A stretch of 64,000 nt of DNA from UKL13-2 sp036394575 (GCA_036394575.1 DASWEY010000006.1:55337-119336), one strand, 5' to 3'. Counted from the stretch's first letter, positions 1-10,228 are shown. Program-made: numbers and translations. The notes: a model not told the origin generated them from the letters alone.

Positions 1-2
1 CC

Positions 3-77
3 ATCGCCGCGCCCCACGGCAGCAAAGTACAGCGGATTGTCATCTGCGACCTTGGGGATGCAAATCATATTGTCTAA
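3..77 (+). CDS. C-terminal end of an unidentified upstream protein (partial)
   Basis: An open frame enters from the left edge and stops with TAA at 75-77, 15 bases before the polyketide synthase start. The 24 visible residues end in RIVICDLGDANHIV, which looks like ordinary protein sequence, but no family can be named from so little. The close spacing suggests it is the preceding gene of the same operon. The call rests only on frame and spacing. Confidence 0.4.
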   Translation: MAAPHGSKVQRIVICDLGDANHIV

Positions 78-92
78 AAACCGCTCATCACG

Positions 93-3000
93 ATGAAAAG
101 AAAAATTGCCGTCGTCGGCATGTCCTTCCGCTTTCCCGGAACCAGCGCGGAGCAATATTGGCCCGATCTTTTGAGCGGCAAGGATCTGGTCACGTCGGTC
201 GATCCGACACGTTGGGCGCAAGAGACGTTCCGCCATCCGAGCAAGAGCCACGCCGGCACCAGTTATACCTACGCGGCCGGTTCCATTGGCGATGTATCCA
301 CTTTTGATGCCGGTTTCTTCGGTATCTCGCCGCGGGAGGCGGCGCAGATGGATCCGCAGCAGCGCCTGCTGCTGGAGATGAGCTGGGAGGCGTTTGAAAA
401 CGCCGGTATCAAGCCGGGTGCGGTCAAGGGCAGCAAATGCGGCGTCTATATCGGCATATCGAGCACCGATTACGCGTACCGCTTCGCCGACGATCTGGGG
501 GCCATCGATTCCACCGTGGCGACCGGCAATACGGCCAGTATCGCCGCCAATCGAATTTCCTACGTGTTCGATCTGCGCGGACCGAGCATGGCGCTGGACA
601 CGGCCTGTTCCTCCTCCCTGGTTGCATTTCACCAGGCCTGTCAGTCGGTGGCATCCGGCGAAAGTTCATTGGCGATCGCTGGCGGCGTCAGTCTGCATTT
701 GCATCCCTATGGCTTCATCGCTTTCTCCAAAGCATCCATGTTGTCACGACGCGGCCGTTGCAATGTCTTCGACGCCTCCGGCGATGGCTATGTGCGCTCC
801 GAAGGCGGCGGTATTTTCATTCTGAAGGATTATGACCAGGCGATCGCTGACGACAATCCCATTCTGGCCATCGTGGCGGCCTCTGCGATCAATAGCGACG
901 GCAAGAAGTCAGGTCTAACCGTCCCCAGCAGCCAGGCGCAGGCCGCGTTGCTGACGGATGCCTATGCTGACGCGGGCATTGATCCCGCCGATATCGATTA
1001 CATCGAGGCGCATGGTACCGGCACCGCGGTGGGCGACCCGATCGAGACGCGCGCGCTGGGCGAAGCGCTGGCAAAATTTCGGTCCAAGGATCACCCCCTG
1101 CTGATCGGGTCCGTGAAAAGCAATCTGGGACATCTGGAAGCAGCATCGGGAGTCGCCGGTTTGGTCAAGGCGCTCTACTGTGTGCAACACCGCACGGTTC
1201 CGGCCACCATCCATGTGGACACGCCGAATCCCAATATCCCGTTCGAAGACTGGAATTTACGTGTTGCTCGCAAAACCACTGCACTCAAGCAGACCGGCAA
1301 GCTGGTCGTCGGCGTGAATTCCTTTGGCTTCGGTGGTGCCAATGCGCATGTCATTCTTGAAAGTCCGGCGGCGAAGGTGACGCCCCTGCAGCCGCGGCCG
1401 CCCAAGCCGCAGCCCGGTGCCGAGCTTCCGCTGGTGGTGTCGGGCAAGAGCGAGCCTGCGCTCAAAGCCGCTGCACGCGATTACGCTACATTCCTGCGTC
1501 AGCACCAAAGCGTCCCGCTTTACGACATTGCCTACAGCGCGACCTTCAACCGCGAATGGCATGAATATCGTGCCGTGGTGTTCGGTTCCACGCACAAATC
1601 GCTGGCTTCGGCGCTGGAGCATTTTGCCAATGGCACAGCGTCCGGTTTGCCGGTGGAATCCGCCACCGTGCTGGCGCCGCCGGTGAAAGTCGCATTCATT
1701 TATTCCGGCAACGGATCGCAGTGGGAAGGTATGGGCAAGCGCCTCTTGCGCGAGGACGAAACCTTTCGGGCGGCCGTGCAGCGCGTCGACCAGATTTTCA
1801 GGCGCTATGCGGATTTCTCGCTTGAAGACGAGCTCTCGGGCAAGAACGGCGAGGGCCGGCTTGCCTTGACCGAGATTGCGCAACCGACATTGTTCGCGGT
1901 CCAGGTCGGCATTACCGAAATGCTGCGCACCCGCGGCCTCGCGCCGAACGCGGTCGCCGGCCACAGCGTCGGCGAGATCGCTGCCGCCTGGGCGTCCGGT
2001 GCTCTGACCCTGGAGCAGGCTGTGCAGGTCATCTATCATCGCAGCCAGCTGCAGGCGACCACCAAGGGCCGCGGACAGATGACGGCGGTCGGCCTGGGTG
2101 AATTTGCCATGCGCCAGTTGTTGCAGGAGTTCAAGCTCGAGTCGGCCATCGCGATCGCCGGCACGAACAGTGTGCGAGGAGTGACCCTGGCCGGTGACGA
2201 TGCTGCGCTCGCCTTGCTGGAAACGGTGCTCGTAGAGCGCAAGATATTCCACAAGCGTCTCGATCTCGACTATGCCTTTCACAGTCCTGCGATGGACCCG
2301 ATCGAGTCGAGAATTTACAAGGCGCTCGGCGCGCTTGCGCCAGGCGAGGAGCAATTGCCGTTCATTTCCACGGTCACCGGCGAGCAGCTGTCCGGTGCGT
2401 TACTGGATGCTTATTACTGGTGGCAGAATATCCGCAACCCGGTGCTGTTCGAAAAGGCGGTCAAGACCGCCCGCTCCATGGGCATCGACCTGTTCATCGA
2501 AATCGGTCCGCATGCGGTGCTGCGCGGTTATCTCAACGACAGCCAGAAAGAGAGCGGTGTTCCGGGACGAGTGGTGACCACGCTGTCGCGTGGCGACGAC
2601 GCGGCGGAGCGCGTCTGGAGTGCTGCCGCCAAGGTGATGATTGCCGGTGCGCCGGTCGATTGGAGCCGCTTCTTTTCGCATCCGGCCCAATTCACGCCGT
2701 TGCCCAATTACCCTTGGCAGCGCGAGCGCTACTGGCAGACGGTGACGCCGGAATCGGAAAACCTGCTGAACCGCTACAAGATCCATCCATTGCTGGGTTA
2801 TCGACTGACACAACAGGAATTCACCTGGGAAAACCAGTTGGATCCCCTGTTGAATCCGACGCTTGCCGACCATGTCGTCGGCGATGCGATCGTCTTTCCC
2901 GGCACCGGCTTTGCCGAGCTGGCCCTGGCTGCGGCTGCGCAGTGGACGGTGGGCAATGTCCCTCACGACAAGATTGAAATCGAAGAGCTGGAAATTCGTG

Positions 3001-6000
3001 CGCCGCTGCTGTTATCGGTCGAGCATTCCAAATCACTGCGCGTCAGTATCGACCCGGCCGACGGCAGTTTCGCGGCGAAATCGCGCGATCAGAACAGCGG
3101 CGAAGCCTGGACACTGCATGCCACCGGCCGGATCCCGGCGGAGCCGCAGGACGTGCTGTTCAGCGAAGACAAGCCGGCGGTCCCCGTGCGCCAACCCGAC
3201 TTCGATGCGACGCTGCACACCCGCCTGACCGAACTGGTCGGCCTCAATTACGGACCTGCCTTCAAGGCTATCAGCGCCGGTTGGGTCGAAGGTGATTCGG
3301 TGTGGGCACGTCTGACGGTACCGGACGCGGTCCGCGCCGAACTGGGCAGCACGCTGCTGCATCCGGCGCTGCTGGACTGCACGTTTCAGCTCATCATTCA
3401 TCTGCTGCGCGATCAAATAGCCACACAGACCGGTGTTGCCTATGTGCCAACCCGGATCGGTCGGCTGATTTTCAAAACCGGCAAGGCCGCACCGGTGTTG
3501 GCGCGTGCCGACCTGGTGCGGCGTTCGCCACAATCGCTGACGGCGGATTTTGCGCTGTTCGATGAGCATGGCGAAATAGTCGCCTGGCTGCGCGGCGTGC
3601 GCTTTCGCGCGGTGCGCCTGCGCAAGGACAGTTCGGATCATTTGCGCTTCCTCGATTACGTCGGCATTGCACAACCGCGAGCTGCGGCAGGTGTGGCACT
3701 GCCGACTCTCACTGAAGAAGTGCGCAAGGCTTTGGCTGCGGCCGCCTTGGCGCTGTCCAAAAGCAGCGCATTTCAGCCCTACACCCAGCAGATCGAGCCC
3801 CTGCTCGATGCACTCTGCGCCGCCTTTGCCGACGACGCCCTGCAGCGCATCGCCGGCGGTAACGAGTTGTCGGATCAGCGCGTTGCGCAACTGGCGGAGC
3901 AGAATCCGGCGTCGGCATCCCTGGTGGCGCGCCTGATCGATATGCTGGAAGAGGACGGCGTGTTGAAGCGCGCCGACAGCGGCTGGCAGTTCACAGCCGG
4001 CGATGAAGAGCCGGCTGCGCACGATATCTGGAATGCCCTGATCGCCGACCACCCCGATCATTTCGCGATTTTCAACGCAGTCGGCCGCGTGGGCCTCAAT
4101 CTTGAGCGTTTGCTCGACGGCGGCGCCAGCATCGGCCAGCTGTTGCCGCGCGAATGCACCGTGGCGGCGATGTCGGCAGAAGTCATCGGCCATGCCGCCA
4201 CGCGCTCTTTCGGACTCGCCCTGCAGCAATGCGTCACCGCCGCGCTGGAACGCCTGAGCGAGGGCCAGCGCCTGCGCATCGTTGAGATCAGCGATGGGGC
4301 GCCGACCTTTGCATCCGGCCTGTTGCGCTCCCTCCGGCGCGATCGCTTCGACTACGTCATCGCCACCCCTAATCGCGCCACGGCTGAAGACTGTCAGCAC
4401 CGGGTCGACCGGTTGCCGGGTGCGGTAGTGCAGGTGTTCGGGAATGATGCGGACAATGCTCTCCCGCCAGCATCGCGGGATGCACGGGACGCGGGCTTTC
4501 AACTGGCGATTCTGGTCAACGATTTCGCCAGCGACGAAGAGGCTCAGCGCGCCGTAAGTCAGGCGAAGCGCATGCTTGCCGTGAATGGCACCCTGGTGCT
4601 GCTGGGGACGCCTTCCTCGCGCTGGCTCGACCTGGTGTTTGGCGCCACTCCGAACTGGTGGGCGCCGCGCGCCGAAGCCGCGCCAGCACTGATGTCGCGC
4701 TCTGCCGCGCGTTGGGACCAGCGTCTGCGCGCCCTCGGCTTCGAAGACAGCGTCACCCTGCCTCTTGCACCGGATGCCCCGGCGACCCCTTATTTGATGG
4801 TGGCCCGCGCTGGCGCCGAAAACGCTGTTGCGGCGGCGGCGCAACTGCCAGCGCAGCCAGCGGCGCACGCAGCCTGGATCGTCCTGGTCGACGATAATCC
4901 TTTCGCCATCGCAACCGCGCAGAATTTTGCCAGCCGTATCGTGGGCGATAGCGGTTATGTCGCCGTGGTCGGCGCCCTGCGGCACGCTGAAGTGGATTGC
5001 TCGCATGCCGATATCAGCCCGAGCGATGCGCATGCCATGGCCGCCCTGCTGGGTCATGTGCGCGCCTCCCGCGGGGCGGTCAGCGGGGTGCTGCATCTTT
5101 ACGGATTCGGGCGCAATGATTCCCTGGTGGGCGCGACGCAATTGCTGGCCCATCAAGTGGAACGCTGCGCCATCGCCAGCGCACTGGTGCAGGCCTGCGA
5201 GCAGGCCGAGGTCGACACCGCCTGCTGGCTGGTGACGACCGGCGCCGCTTCCGCGCTGTTGCCGCAGCGCGAGGCGCAATTTGCCGACATGGCCGACGCG
5301 CCACTGTGGGGGCTGGGCCGCACCCTGATGAACGAACCATCCCGGCTGGCGATTCGTCTGATCGATCTTGAGCGGGCCGGCGCCAGTGAACGCGCTGACA
5401 GCAAGGTTGCCGCTGCGCTGGTTGCAGAAATCCTGTCGGCGGATGCCGAGCAGGAAACGATGTTCACGATTCACGGCGAACGTTTTGTGCCGCGCCTGCG
5501 TGTGATGCCGCGGCATCTGGTTGAAAATGAAAAACCGGTGCTGTCCACCACCTTGCGTCTGGGGTTCCAGTTTGCCGGCCAATTGCGCAATCTGCGCTGG
5601 CAGGCGTTCCCGCGCACGCGTCCGGCCGCCGATGAAATCGAAATCGAAGTGGCCGCCACGGGCCTCAATTTCCGCGACGTCATGTATGCGCTGGGCCTGC
5701 TCTCCGAGGAGGCGGTGGAAAACGGCTTTGCCGGACCGACTCTCGGCCTTGAATGCGCCGGTGTCGTGATCGGTGTCGGCGCCGGTGTCGAAGGTTTCGG
5801 TCTCGGCGATCGCGTGGTCGCGTTCGGTCCATCGAGCTTCAGCAATCATGTGCTGACCAAGGCCAGCGGCGTATCGCGCATCCCGCCGGGCATTTCGTTT
5901 GAAGCCGCCGCCACCATCCCCAGCACCTTCTTCACCGCCTATTACGCATTGCATCATTTGGCGCGCCTGCGCGAAGGCGAGAAGATTCTGATTCACGGCG

Positions 6001-7832
6001 CCGCGGGTGGTGTCGGCATCGCCGCCATTCAGCTGGCCAAATATTTTGGCGCAGAAATTTTCGCCACCGCCGGTTCCGACGAGAAGCGCGATTTCCTGCG
6101 CCTGCTAGGCGTCGATCATATTTTCGATTCGCGCTCGCTGGCTTTCGCCGACGAGATCCTCGCCATTACCCAGGGCAAGGGCGTGGATGTGGTGCTCAAT
6201 TCGCTCGCGGGTGAGGCAATCAACCGCAATTTCCGCGTACTCAAGCCCTTCGGGCGTTTCCTCGAGCTGGGCAAGCGCGATTTTTACGAGAACACCAAAA
6301 TCGGTTTGCGTCCGTTCCGCAATAATATTTCCTATTTCGGCATCGATGCCGACCAGCTGATGCAGGAACAGCCGCAGCTCACCCAGTCCCTGTTCCGCGA
6401 GGTGATGGAATTGTTCGGCGAGGGTATCCTGCACCCGCTGCCTTTCCATACGTTCGAAGCCGACGACGTGGTGGACGCCTTCCGCCATATGCAGCAGGCC
6501 AAGCAGATCGGCAAGGTCGTCGTCACCTATCAGAACGGCATCAATACGGTGTTCACGCCGCCGCCGGCACAGGTGCAACTGCAGTTGCCGGAAAAGGCGA
6601 CTTATCTCGTCACCGGCGGACTGGGCGGCTTTGGCCTGCGTACCGCGCAATGGCTGGTGTCGAAAGGCGCGAAGAACCTGGTGCTGATCAGCCGCAGCGG
6701 CCCGGCCTCGGTCGAAGCGCAGGCGACGGTCACCGAACTGCAGGCGCGCGGCATCAAGGTGCTGGCCACCGCCTGCGATGTGACCGACCGCAAGGCCCTG
6801 TCGACGTTGTTTGCACAGATCGCCGCCAAGATGCCGCCGCTGCGCGGCATCATCCATGCTGCGGTGGTGATCGAGGACGCGCTGATCCGCAACACCAATG
6901 TCGAACAGATCCGCAAGGTATTCGCGCCGAAAATTCTGGGTGCGCAATATCTGCACGAGCTGACGCGCGACATGAAAATGGATTTCTTCGTGCTGTACTC
7001 CTCCGCCACCACTCTGTTCGGCAATCCCGGCCAGGGCAATTATGTAGCCGCCAATGCGCAGCTCGAGGCGCTGGCGATGGCACGCCGCGCTGCCGGCCTG
7101 CCGGCCTTGTGCATACGCTGGGGCGCGATCGAGGACGTCGGCTTCCTGGCCCGCAACGAGGCGATCAAGAATGCCCTGCAAAGCCGCATGGGCGGCAGCA
7201 CCATCCAGTCGGTGGATGCGCTCAACATCCTCGAGGAACTGATCGTCTCCGATCGTTCCAACCTCGGTGTTCTCGAACTCGATTGGCATTCGCTCAGCCG
7301 CTTCCTGCCATCTGCCGCGTCGCCCAAGTTCCACGATCTGGTCGGGCAGGCGGCCGAAGGCGAATCCGACGAAGACCATGCCGACGATATCCAGCGCCTG
7401 CTGGCCGAACTGCCGCCGGAAGAACTCGCCGCCACCTTCCGCGAATTGCTGAAAGCGGAGATCGGCGAGATCCTGCGCATTCCACCCGAGAAGCTCGATG
7501 CCACCCGTTCGGTCTACGATATGGGTCTCGATTCGCTGATGGGTGTCGAGCTCGCATTGGCGATCGAATCGCGCTTCGGCATTCGCCTGCCAGTGATGGC
7601 GCTGAGCGAAAGCCCGACCATCGAGAAACTGGCCGACAAGATTATCGCCCAGCTGAAATCCGCCGGCGCCAGCGGCGATGCCGCAGTCGGTGCTGCCGGT
7701 GCCAACATCACCGCGCAGGTGCAGCAAATGGTGTCGCAGCATGCACCCGAGGTCGATGCCAAATCCATCGAGGAATTCGCCGCCGAACTGCAATCGGGCG
7801 ACCCTTCCAAAGCCAGCCGGATCATTCACTGA
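93..7832 (+). CDS. Reducing type I polyketide synthase, KS-AT-DH-(MT)-ER-KR-ACP, RkpA-like
   Basis: This 2579-residue single-module synthase would build a largely reduced acyl chain iteratively on its own carrier domain. Visible domains in order: ketosynthase with DTACSSS (Cys172), HGTGT (His307) and NLGH (His347); acyltransferase with GHSVGE (Ser625); dehydratase with HVVGDAIVFPG (His927) and Asp1095; a methyltransferase-like linker near 1280-1560 whose SAM loop is degenerate (EISDGAPTF near 1397); enoylreductase with GAAGGVG near 1969; ketoreductase with GGLGGFG near 2173, Ser2304 and Tyr2317; carrier domain with GLDSL (Ser2481). About 95 residues follow the carrier serine. There is no thioesterase, so release must come from another protein, plausibly the alpha-oxoamine synthase whose ATG overlaps this stop by one base. 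The domain set and neighbours match rhizobial RkpA of K-antigen synthesis. The product is unknown. Confidence 0.93.
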   Translation: MKRKIAVVGMSFRFPGTSAEQYWPDLLSGKDLVTSVDPTRWAQETFRHPSKSHAGTSYTYAAGSIGDVSTFDAGFFGISPREAAQMDPQQRLLLEMSWEAFENAGIKPGAVKGSKCGVYIGISSTDYAYRFADDLGAIDSTVATGNTASIAANRISYVFDLRGPSMALDTACSSSLVAFHQACQSVASGESSLAIAGGVSLHLHPYGFIAFSKASMLSRRGRCNVFDASGDGYVRSEGGGIFILKDYDQAIADDNPILAIVAASAINSDGKKSGLTVPSSQAQAALLTDAYADAGIDPADIDYIEAHGTGTAVGDPIETRALGEALAKFRSKDHPLLIGSVKSNLGHLEAASGVAGLVKALYCVQHRTVPATIHVDTPNPNIPFEDWNLRVARKTTALKQTGKLVVGVNSFGFGGANAHVILESPAAKVTPLQPRPPKPQPGAELPLVVSGKSEPALKAAARDYATFLRQHQSVPLYDIAYSATFNREWHEYRAVVFGSTHKSLASALEHFANGTASGLPVESATVLAPPVKVAFIYSGNGSQWEGMGKRLLREDETFRAAVQRVDQIFRRYADFSLEDELSGKNGEGRLALTEIAQPTLFAVQVGITEMLRTRGLAPNAVAGHSVGEIAAAWASGALTLEQAVQVIYHRSQLQATTKGRGQMTAVGLGEFAMRQLLQEFKLESAIAIAGTNSVRGVTLAGDDAALALLETVLVERKIFHKRLDLDYAFHSPAMDPIESRIYKALGALAPGEEQLPFISTVTGEQLSGALLDAYYWWQNIRNPVLFEKAVKTARSMGIDLFIEIGPHAVLRGYLNDSQKESGVPGRVVTTLSRGDDAAERVWSAAAKVMIAGAPVDWSRFFSHPAQFTPLPNYPWQRERYWQTVTPESENLLNRYKIHPLLGYRLTQQEFTWENQLDPLLNPTLADHVVGDAIVFPGTGFAELALAAAAQWTVGNVPHDKIEIEELEIRAPLLLSVEHSKSLRVSIDPADGSFAAKSRDQNSGEAWTLHATGRIPAEPQDVLFSEDKPAVPVRQPDFDATLHTRLTELVGLNYGPAFKAISAGWVEGDSVWARLTVPDAVRAELGSTLLHPALLDCTFQLIIHLLRDQIATQTGVAYVPTRIGRLIFKTGKAAPVLARADLVRRSPQSLTADFALFDEHGEIVAWLRGVRFRAVRLRKDSSDHLRFLDYVGIAQPRAAAGVALPTLTEEVRKALAAAALALSKSSAFQPYTQQIEPLLDALCAAFADDALQRIAGGNELSDQRVAQLAEQNPASASLVARLIDMLEEDGVLKRADSGWQFTAGDEEPAAHDIWNALIADHPDHFAIFNAVGRVGLNLERLLDGGASIGQLLPRECTVAAMSAEVIGHAATRSFGLALQQCVTAALERLSEGQRLRIVEISDGAPTFASGLLRSLRRDRFDYVIATPNRATAEDCQHRVDRLPGAVVQVFGNDADNALPPASRDARDAGFQLAILVNDFASDEEAQRAVSQAKRMLAVNGTLVLLGTPSSRWLDLVFGATPNWWAPRAEAAPALMSRSAARWDQRLRALGFEDSVTLPLAPDAPATPYLMVARAGAENAVAAAAQLPAQPAAHAAWIVLVDDNPFAIATAQNFASRIVGDSGYVAVVGALRHAEVDCSHADISPSDAHAMAALLGHVRASRGAVSGVLHLYGFGRNDSLVGATQLLAHQVERCAIASALVQACEQAEVDTACWLVTTGAASALLPQREAQFADMADAPLWGLGRTLMNEPSRLAIRLIDLERAGASERADSKVAAALVAEILSADAEQETMFTIHGERFVPRLRVMPRHLVENEKPVLSTTLRLGFQFAGQLRNLRWQAFPRTRPAADEIEIEVAATGLNFRDVMYALGLLSEEAVENGFAGPTLGLECAGVVIGVGAGVEGFGLGDRVVAFGPSSFSNHVLTKASGVSRIPPGISFEAAATIPSTFFTAYYALHHLARLREGEKILIHGAAGGVGIAAIQLAKYFGAEIFATAGSDEKRDFLRLLGVDHIFDSRSLAFADEILAITQGKGVDVVLNSLAGEAINRNFRVLKPFGRFLELGKRDFYENTKIGLRPFRNNISYFGIDADQLMQEQPQLTQSLFREVMELFGEGILHPLPFHTFEADDVVDAFRHMQQAKQIGKVVVTYQNGINTVFTPPPAQVQLQLPEKATYLVTGGLGGFGLRTAQWLVSKGAKNLVLISRSGPASVEAQATVTELQARGIKVLATACDVTDRKALSTLFAQIAAKMPPLRGIIHAAVVIEDALIRNTNVEQIRKVFAPKILGAQYLHELTRDMKMDFFVLYSSATTLFGNPGQGNYVAANAQLEALAMARRAAGLPALCIRWGAIEDVGFLARNEAIKNALQSRMGGSTIQSVDALNILEELIVSDRSNLGVLELDWHSLSRFLPSAASPKFHDLVGQAAEGESDEDHADDIQRLLAELPPEELAATFRELLKAEIGEILRIPPEKLDATRSVYDMGLDSLMGVELALAIESRFGIRLPVMALSESPTIEKLADKIIAQLKSAGASGDAAVGAAGANITAQVQQMVSQHAPEVDAKSIEEFAAELQSGDPSKASRIIH

Positions 7833-9181
7833 TGAGTAGAAAAGGCGTGATGGGCCTCAGCGCCCAACTCAAAGACAAGCTGATCCAGCAAACCCTGGAG
7901 CGGCGTTTGCGCCAGGCGGGCGAGCCGCGGACCACCAATTTTTCGCTGGCGACCTCGGCGGCCGCGCGCGATATTCCCGAAGAATACTATCGCTTCGCCC
8001 TGCATCCCGGCTACCAGCAGCTGCGCATCGTCAACGACGGCGCGGCGCGGCTGGGCATCCGCAATCCGTTCTTCAAGCAGCACGATGCCTTGGTCGGCGC
8101 CACCACGACGATCGACGGCAAGAGCTTCATCAACTACGGCAGCTATAACTACCTCGGTTTTTCGGGTGACCCGGCGGTGACGGCCGCTGCCAAGGCCGCC
8201 ATCGACCGCTATGGCACCTCGGTGTCGGCCAGCCGCATCGTCTCCGGCGAGCGGCCGATTCACCGCGAGTTCGAACGCGCCCTGGCCGATGTCTACGGGG
8301 TCGACGACGCCATCACCTTCGTCAGCGGTCACGCCACCAATGTCACCACCATCGGCTATCTGTTCGGGCCCAAGGACCTGGTGCTGCACGATGCCCTGAT
8401 CCATAACTGCACCCTGCAGGGCGTGCAGTTGTCCGGCGCCAAGCGCCTGTCGTTCCCGCATAACGACTGGGCGGCGCTCGACACCATCCTCAATGAGCAG
8501 CGTCGTCATTTCGAGCGCGTGCTGGTGGTGGTCGAGGGTATCTACAGCATGGATGGCGATTACCCGGATCTGCCGCGCTTTGTGGAAATCAAGCGCAAGC
8601 ATCGTGCCTTCCTGATGGTCGATGAGGCCCATTCTTTCGGCGTGATGGGCAAGAACGGCCTCGGCATTCGCGAGCACTTTGGTCTGGCCGGCGGCGATGT
8701 CGATATCTGGATGGGCACCCTCAGCAAGGCGCTGGCGGGTTGCGGCGGGTATATCGCCGGCGAGACGGCCCTGGTCGAACATCTCAAATTCATGGCGCCG
8801 GGATTTCTCTACAGCGTCGGCATGTCGCCGCCGGTTGCAGCCGCTTCGCTGGCGGCATTGCAGGGCCTGCGGCGCGAGCCGGAGCGGGTGCATGCCTTGC
8901 AGGCGCGCGGTGCGTTCTTCCTCGAAAAAGCCAAGGCCGCCAGCATCGACACCGGCTTCAGTACGGGCCTCGCGGTGATCCCGGCGATTACCGGCAGCTC
9001 GCTGCGCGCGGTGCGCCTCTCCGAGGCATTGTTCAAGCGCGGCATCAATGTGCAGCCGATCCTGTATCCGGCCGTCCCCGAGAAATCCGCGCGCCTGCGC
9101 TTCTTCATGTCGCATCGCCATACCGAAGCGCAAATCACGCAAACCATCGAGGCGCTGGCCGAAGAGCTGGATCGTCTGTAG
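7832..9181 (+). CDS. Alpha-oxoamine synthase (AONS/SPT family), RkpG-like
   Basis: A 449-residue PLP enzyme of the fold-type I family that condenses an amino acid with an acyl thioester, releasing CO2 and giving a 2-amino-3-ketone (8-amino-7-oxononanoate synthase, serine palmitoyltransferase). Seen: NYLGF near residue 109, the PLP aspartate region DEAHSFG, and the PLP lysine in GTLSKALAG (Lys299). Compared with BioF it carries about 60 extra N-terminal residues. The ATG overlaps the PKS stop (TGATG), which implies translational coupling. By analogy with fungal sphinganine-analogue pathways, where such an enzyme offloads a PKS chain, it probably releases the chain from the adjacent thioesterase-less PKS. 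It is unlikely to be a biotin gene because no other bio gene is nearby. A later in-frame ATG at 7850 is possible. Confidence 0.88.
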   Translation: MSRKGVMGLSAQLKDKLIQQTLERRLRQAGEPRTTNFSLATSAAARDIPEEYYRFALHPGYQQLRIVNDGAARLGIRNPFFKQHDALVGATTTIDGKSFINYGSYNYLGFSGDPAVTAAAKAAIDRYGTSVSASRIVSGERPIHREFERALADVYGVDDAITFVSGHATNVTTIGYLFGPKDLVLHDALIHNCTLQGVQLSGAKRLSFPHNDWAALDTILNEQRRHFERVLVVVEGIYSMDGDYPDLPRFVEIKRKHRAFLMVDEAHSFGVMGKNGLGIREHFGLAGGDVDIWMGTLSKALAGCGGYIAGETALVEHLKFMAPGFLYSVGMSPPVAAASLAALQGLRREPERVHALQARGAFFLEKAKAASIDTGFSTGLAVIPAITGSSLRAVRLSEALFKRGINVQPILYPAVPEKSARLRFFMSHRHTEAQITQTIEALAEELDRL

Positions 9182-9200
9182 TGGTCGCAATGCCGGCGGT

Positions 9201-10040
9201 ATGAGCAGCTCCCCTTCCGCGCCGCCGCCAGGACCGTCCGCCTGGGCGCAACTGCGGCATGAGTTGAACAAGCCGCGTGCGCCCGGCAAGCGTATCGCCT
9301 ACCCGAAGATCCGCAATTTCATTCTCGACCTGATGGCCGAGGGCCGCCGCAAGAACACCATCAATCTCGCTTTCGAAGCGGACATCAGTGATGCCTTGAC
9401 GCGCTTGTCGGCAATGCCTGAGCCGGTGTCGATTACCAGCTTCGTGGCCAAATCCCTGCTGCTGGCGCTGGACGAAAACCCGCATATGCAGGCCTATCGC
9501 TACGGCAAAACCGAGTTGGTGCTGTTCGACGATGTCGACCTCAGTTTCACCGTCGAGCGTGAACTCGACGGCGCCGTATTGCCGCTAGCCTTTATTTCAC
9601 GCGCCGCCAATCGCAAAAGTGCGACGCAATTGCACAAAGAACTGCAGGCCGCCAAGGTCGCGCCGCTGGGTGCCACCGGGCCGATGTCCGCTCTGGAGAA
9701 AACCTTTTTTCTGCTGCCGGATTTCATGCGCCGCCTGGTGTGGCGTTATATCCGCAGCGATCCTTATGTGTTCAAGCAACTGGCCGGCACGGTGGCGGTG
9801 ACCTCGATGGGCATGTACACCCGCGGCGCCGCCGTGATGTTCCCGATCACGCCGATGACGCTGACGCTGTCGGTCGGCGCCGTCGAAAAAAAATTGGTAC
9901 TGGTGGACGGTGCGCCGGTCGAGCGCGATGTCATCCATCTCAATCTCGGCGCCGATCACGACATCATCGACGGCGCGCCGCTGATGCGCTTTGCGGATGT
10001 GTTCAAGAAAAAACTTGAGGCTGGGGTCGCGCTGGGTTGA
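9201..10040 (+). CDS. Stand-alone 2-oxoacid dehydrogenase-type (E2 catalytic) acyltransferase
   Basis: A 279-residue protein with only the catalytic, chloramphenicol-acetyltransferase-like domain of dihydrolipoamide acyltransferases. No lipoyl or E1/E3-binding domain precedes it. The C-terminal active-site signature H-x3-DG is intact as HDIIDG (His253, Asp257). It starts 19 bases after the oxoamine synthase in the same direction, so it probably belongs to the same pathway rather than to a dehydrogenase complex, of which no other part is visible. Inference: it could transfer an acyl group onto the amine or a hydroxyl of the lipid made by the two preceding enzymes. The ATG at 9201 has no strong ribosome site; the open frame extends further upstream inside the preceding gene. 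Confidence 0.8.
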   Translation: MSSSPSAPPPGPSAWAQLRHELNKPRAPGKRIAYPKIRNFILDLMAEGRRKNTINLAFEADISDALTRLSAMPEPVSITSFVAKSLLLALDENPHMQAYRYGKTELVLFDDVDLSFTVERELDGAVLPLAFISRAANRKSATQLHKELQAAKVAPLGATGPMSALEKTFFLLPDFMRRLVWRYIRSDPYVFKQLAGTVAVTSMGMYTRGAAVMFPITPMTLTLSVGAVEKKLVLVDGAPVERDVIHLNLGADHDIIDGAPLMRFADVFKKKLEAGVALG

Positions 10041-10155
10041 GGTTGCATCGGGCGGTGACAGATCCGTACCCTGTCGCAGCCCGCCAAAGCTTCCAATATT
10101 TTTTGCCGTGTTTCGGCGAACTTACTTGGCCAATGTGGCCTAGCGTCAGCGGGAG

Positions 10156-10177
10156 ATCCCCCGGCTCTGCCGGGGAT
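10156..10177. terminator. GC-rich hairpin between convergent genes, possible bidirectional terminator
   Basis: ATCCCCCGGC and GCCGGGGAT flank a 3-base loop in the 247-base gap between the acyltransferase and the convergent sulfatase gene. No T-run follows, so a Rho-independent terminator is only possible. It could also be part of a dispersed repeat. The rest of the gap up to repeat copy A holds no recognisable gene. Confidence 0.35.
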
Positions 10178-10228
10178 ACTTACTCGGTTTCGCTTGCGGC
10201 GATTGCATGCGGGATTTGAAATCGCAAG

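Noticed and set aside
3033..5996. A 987-codon open frame on the minus strand across the polyketide synthase
   Set aside because: It is antisense to conserved PKS domains in high-GC DNA, has low-complexity Arg/Gly/His/Gln composition and no recognisable domain.
7832..9181. Biotin synthesis (bioF) assignment for the oxoamine synthase
   Set aside because: No other bio genes are near, the N-terminus is extended, and it is coupled to a polyketide synthase.
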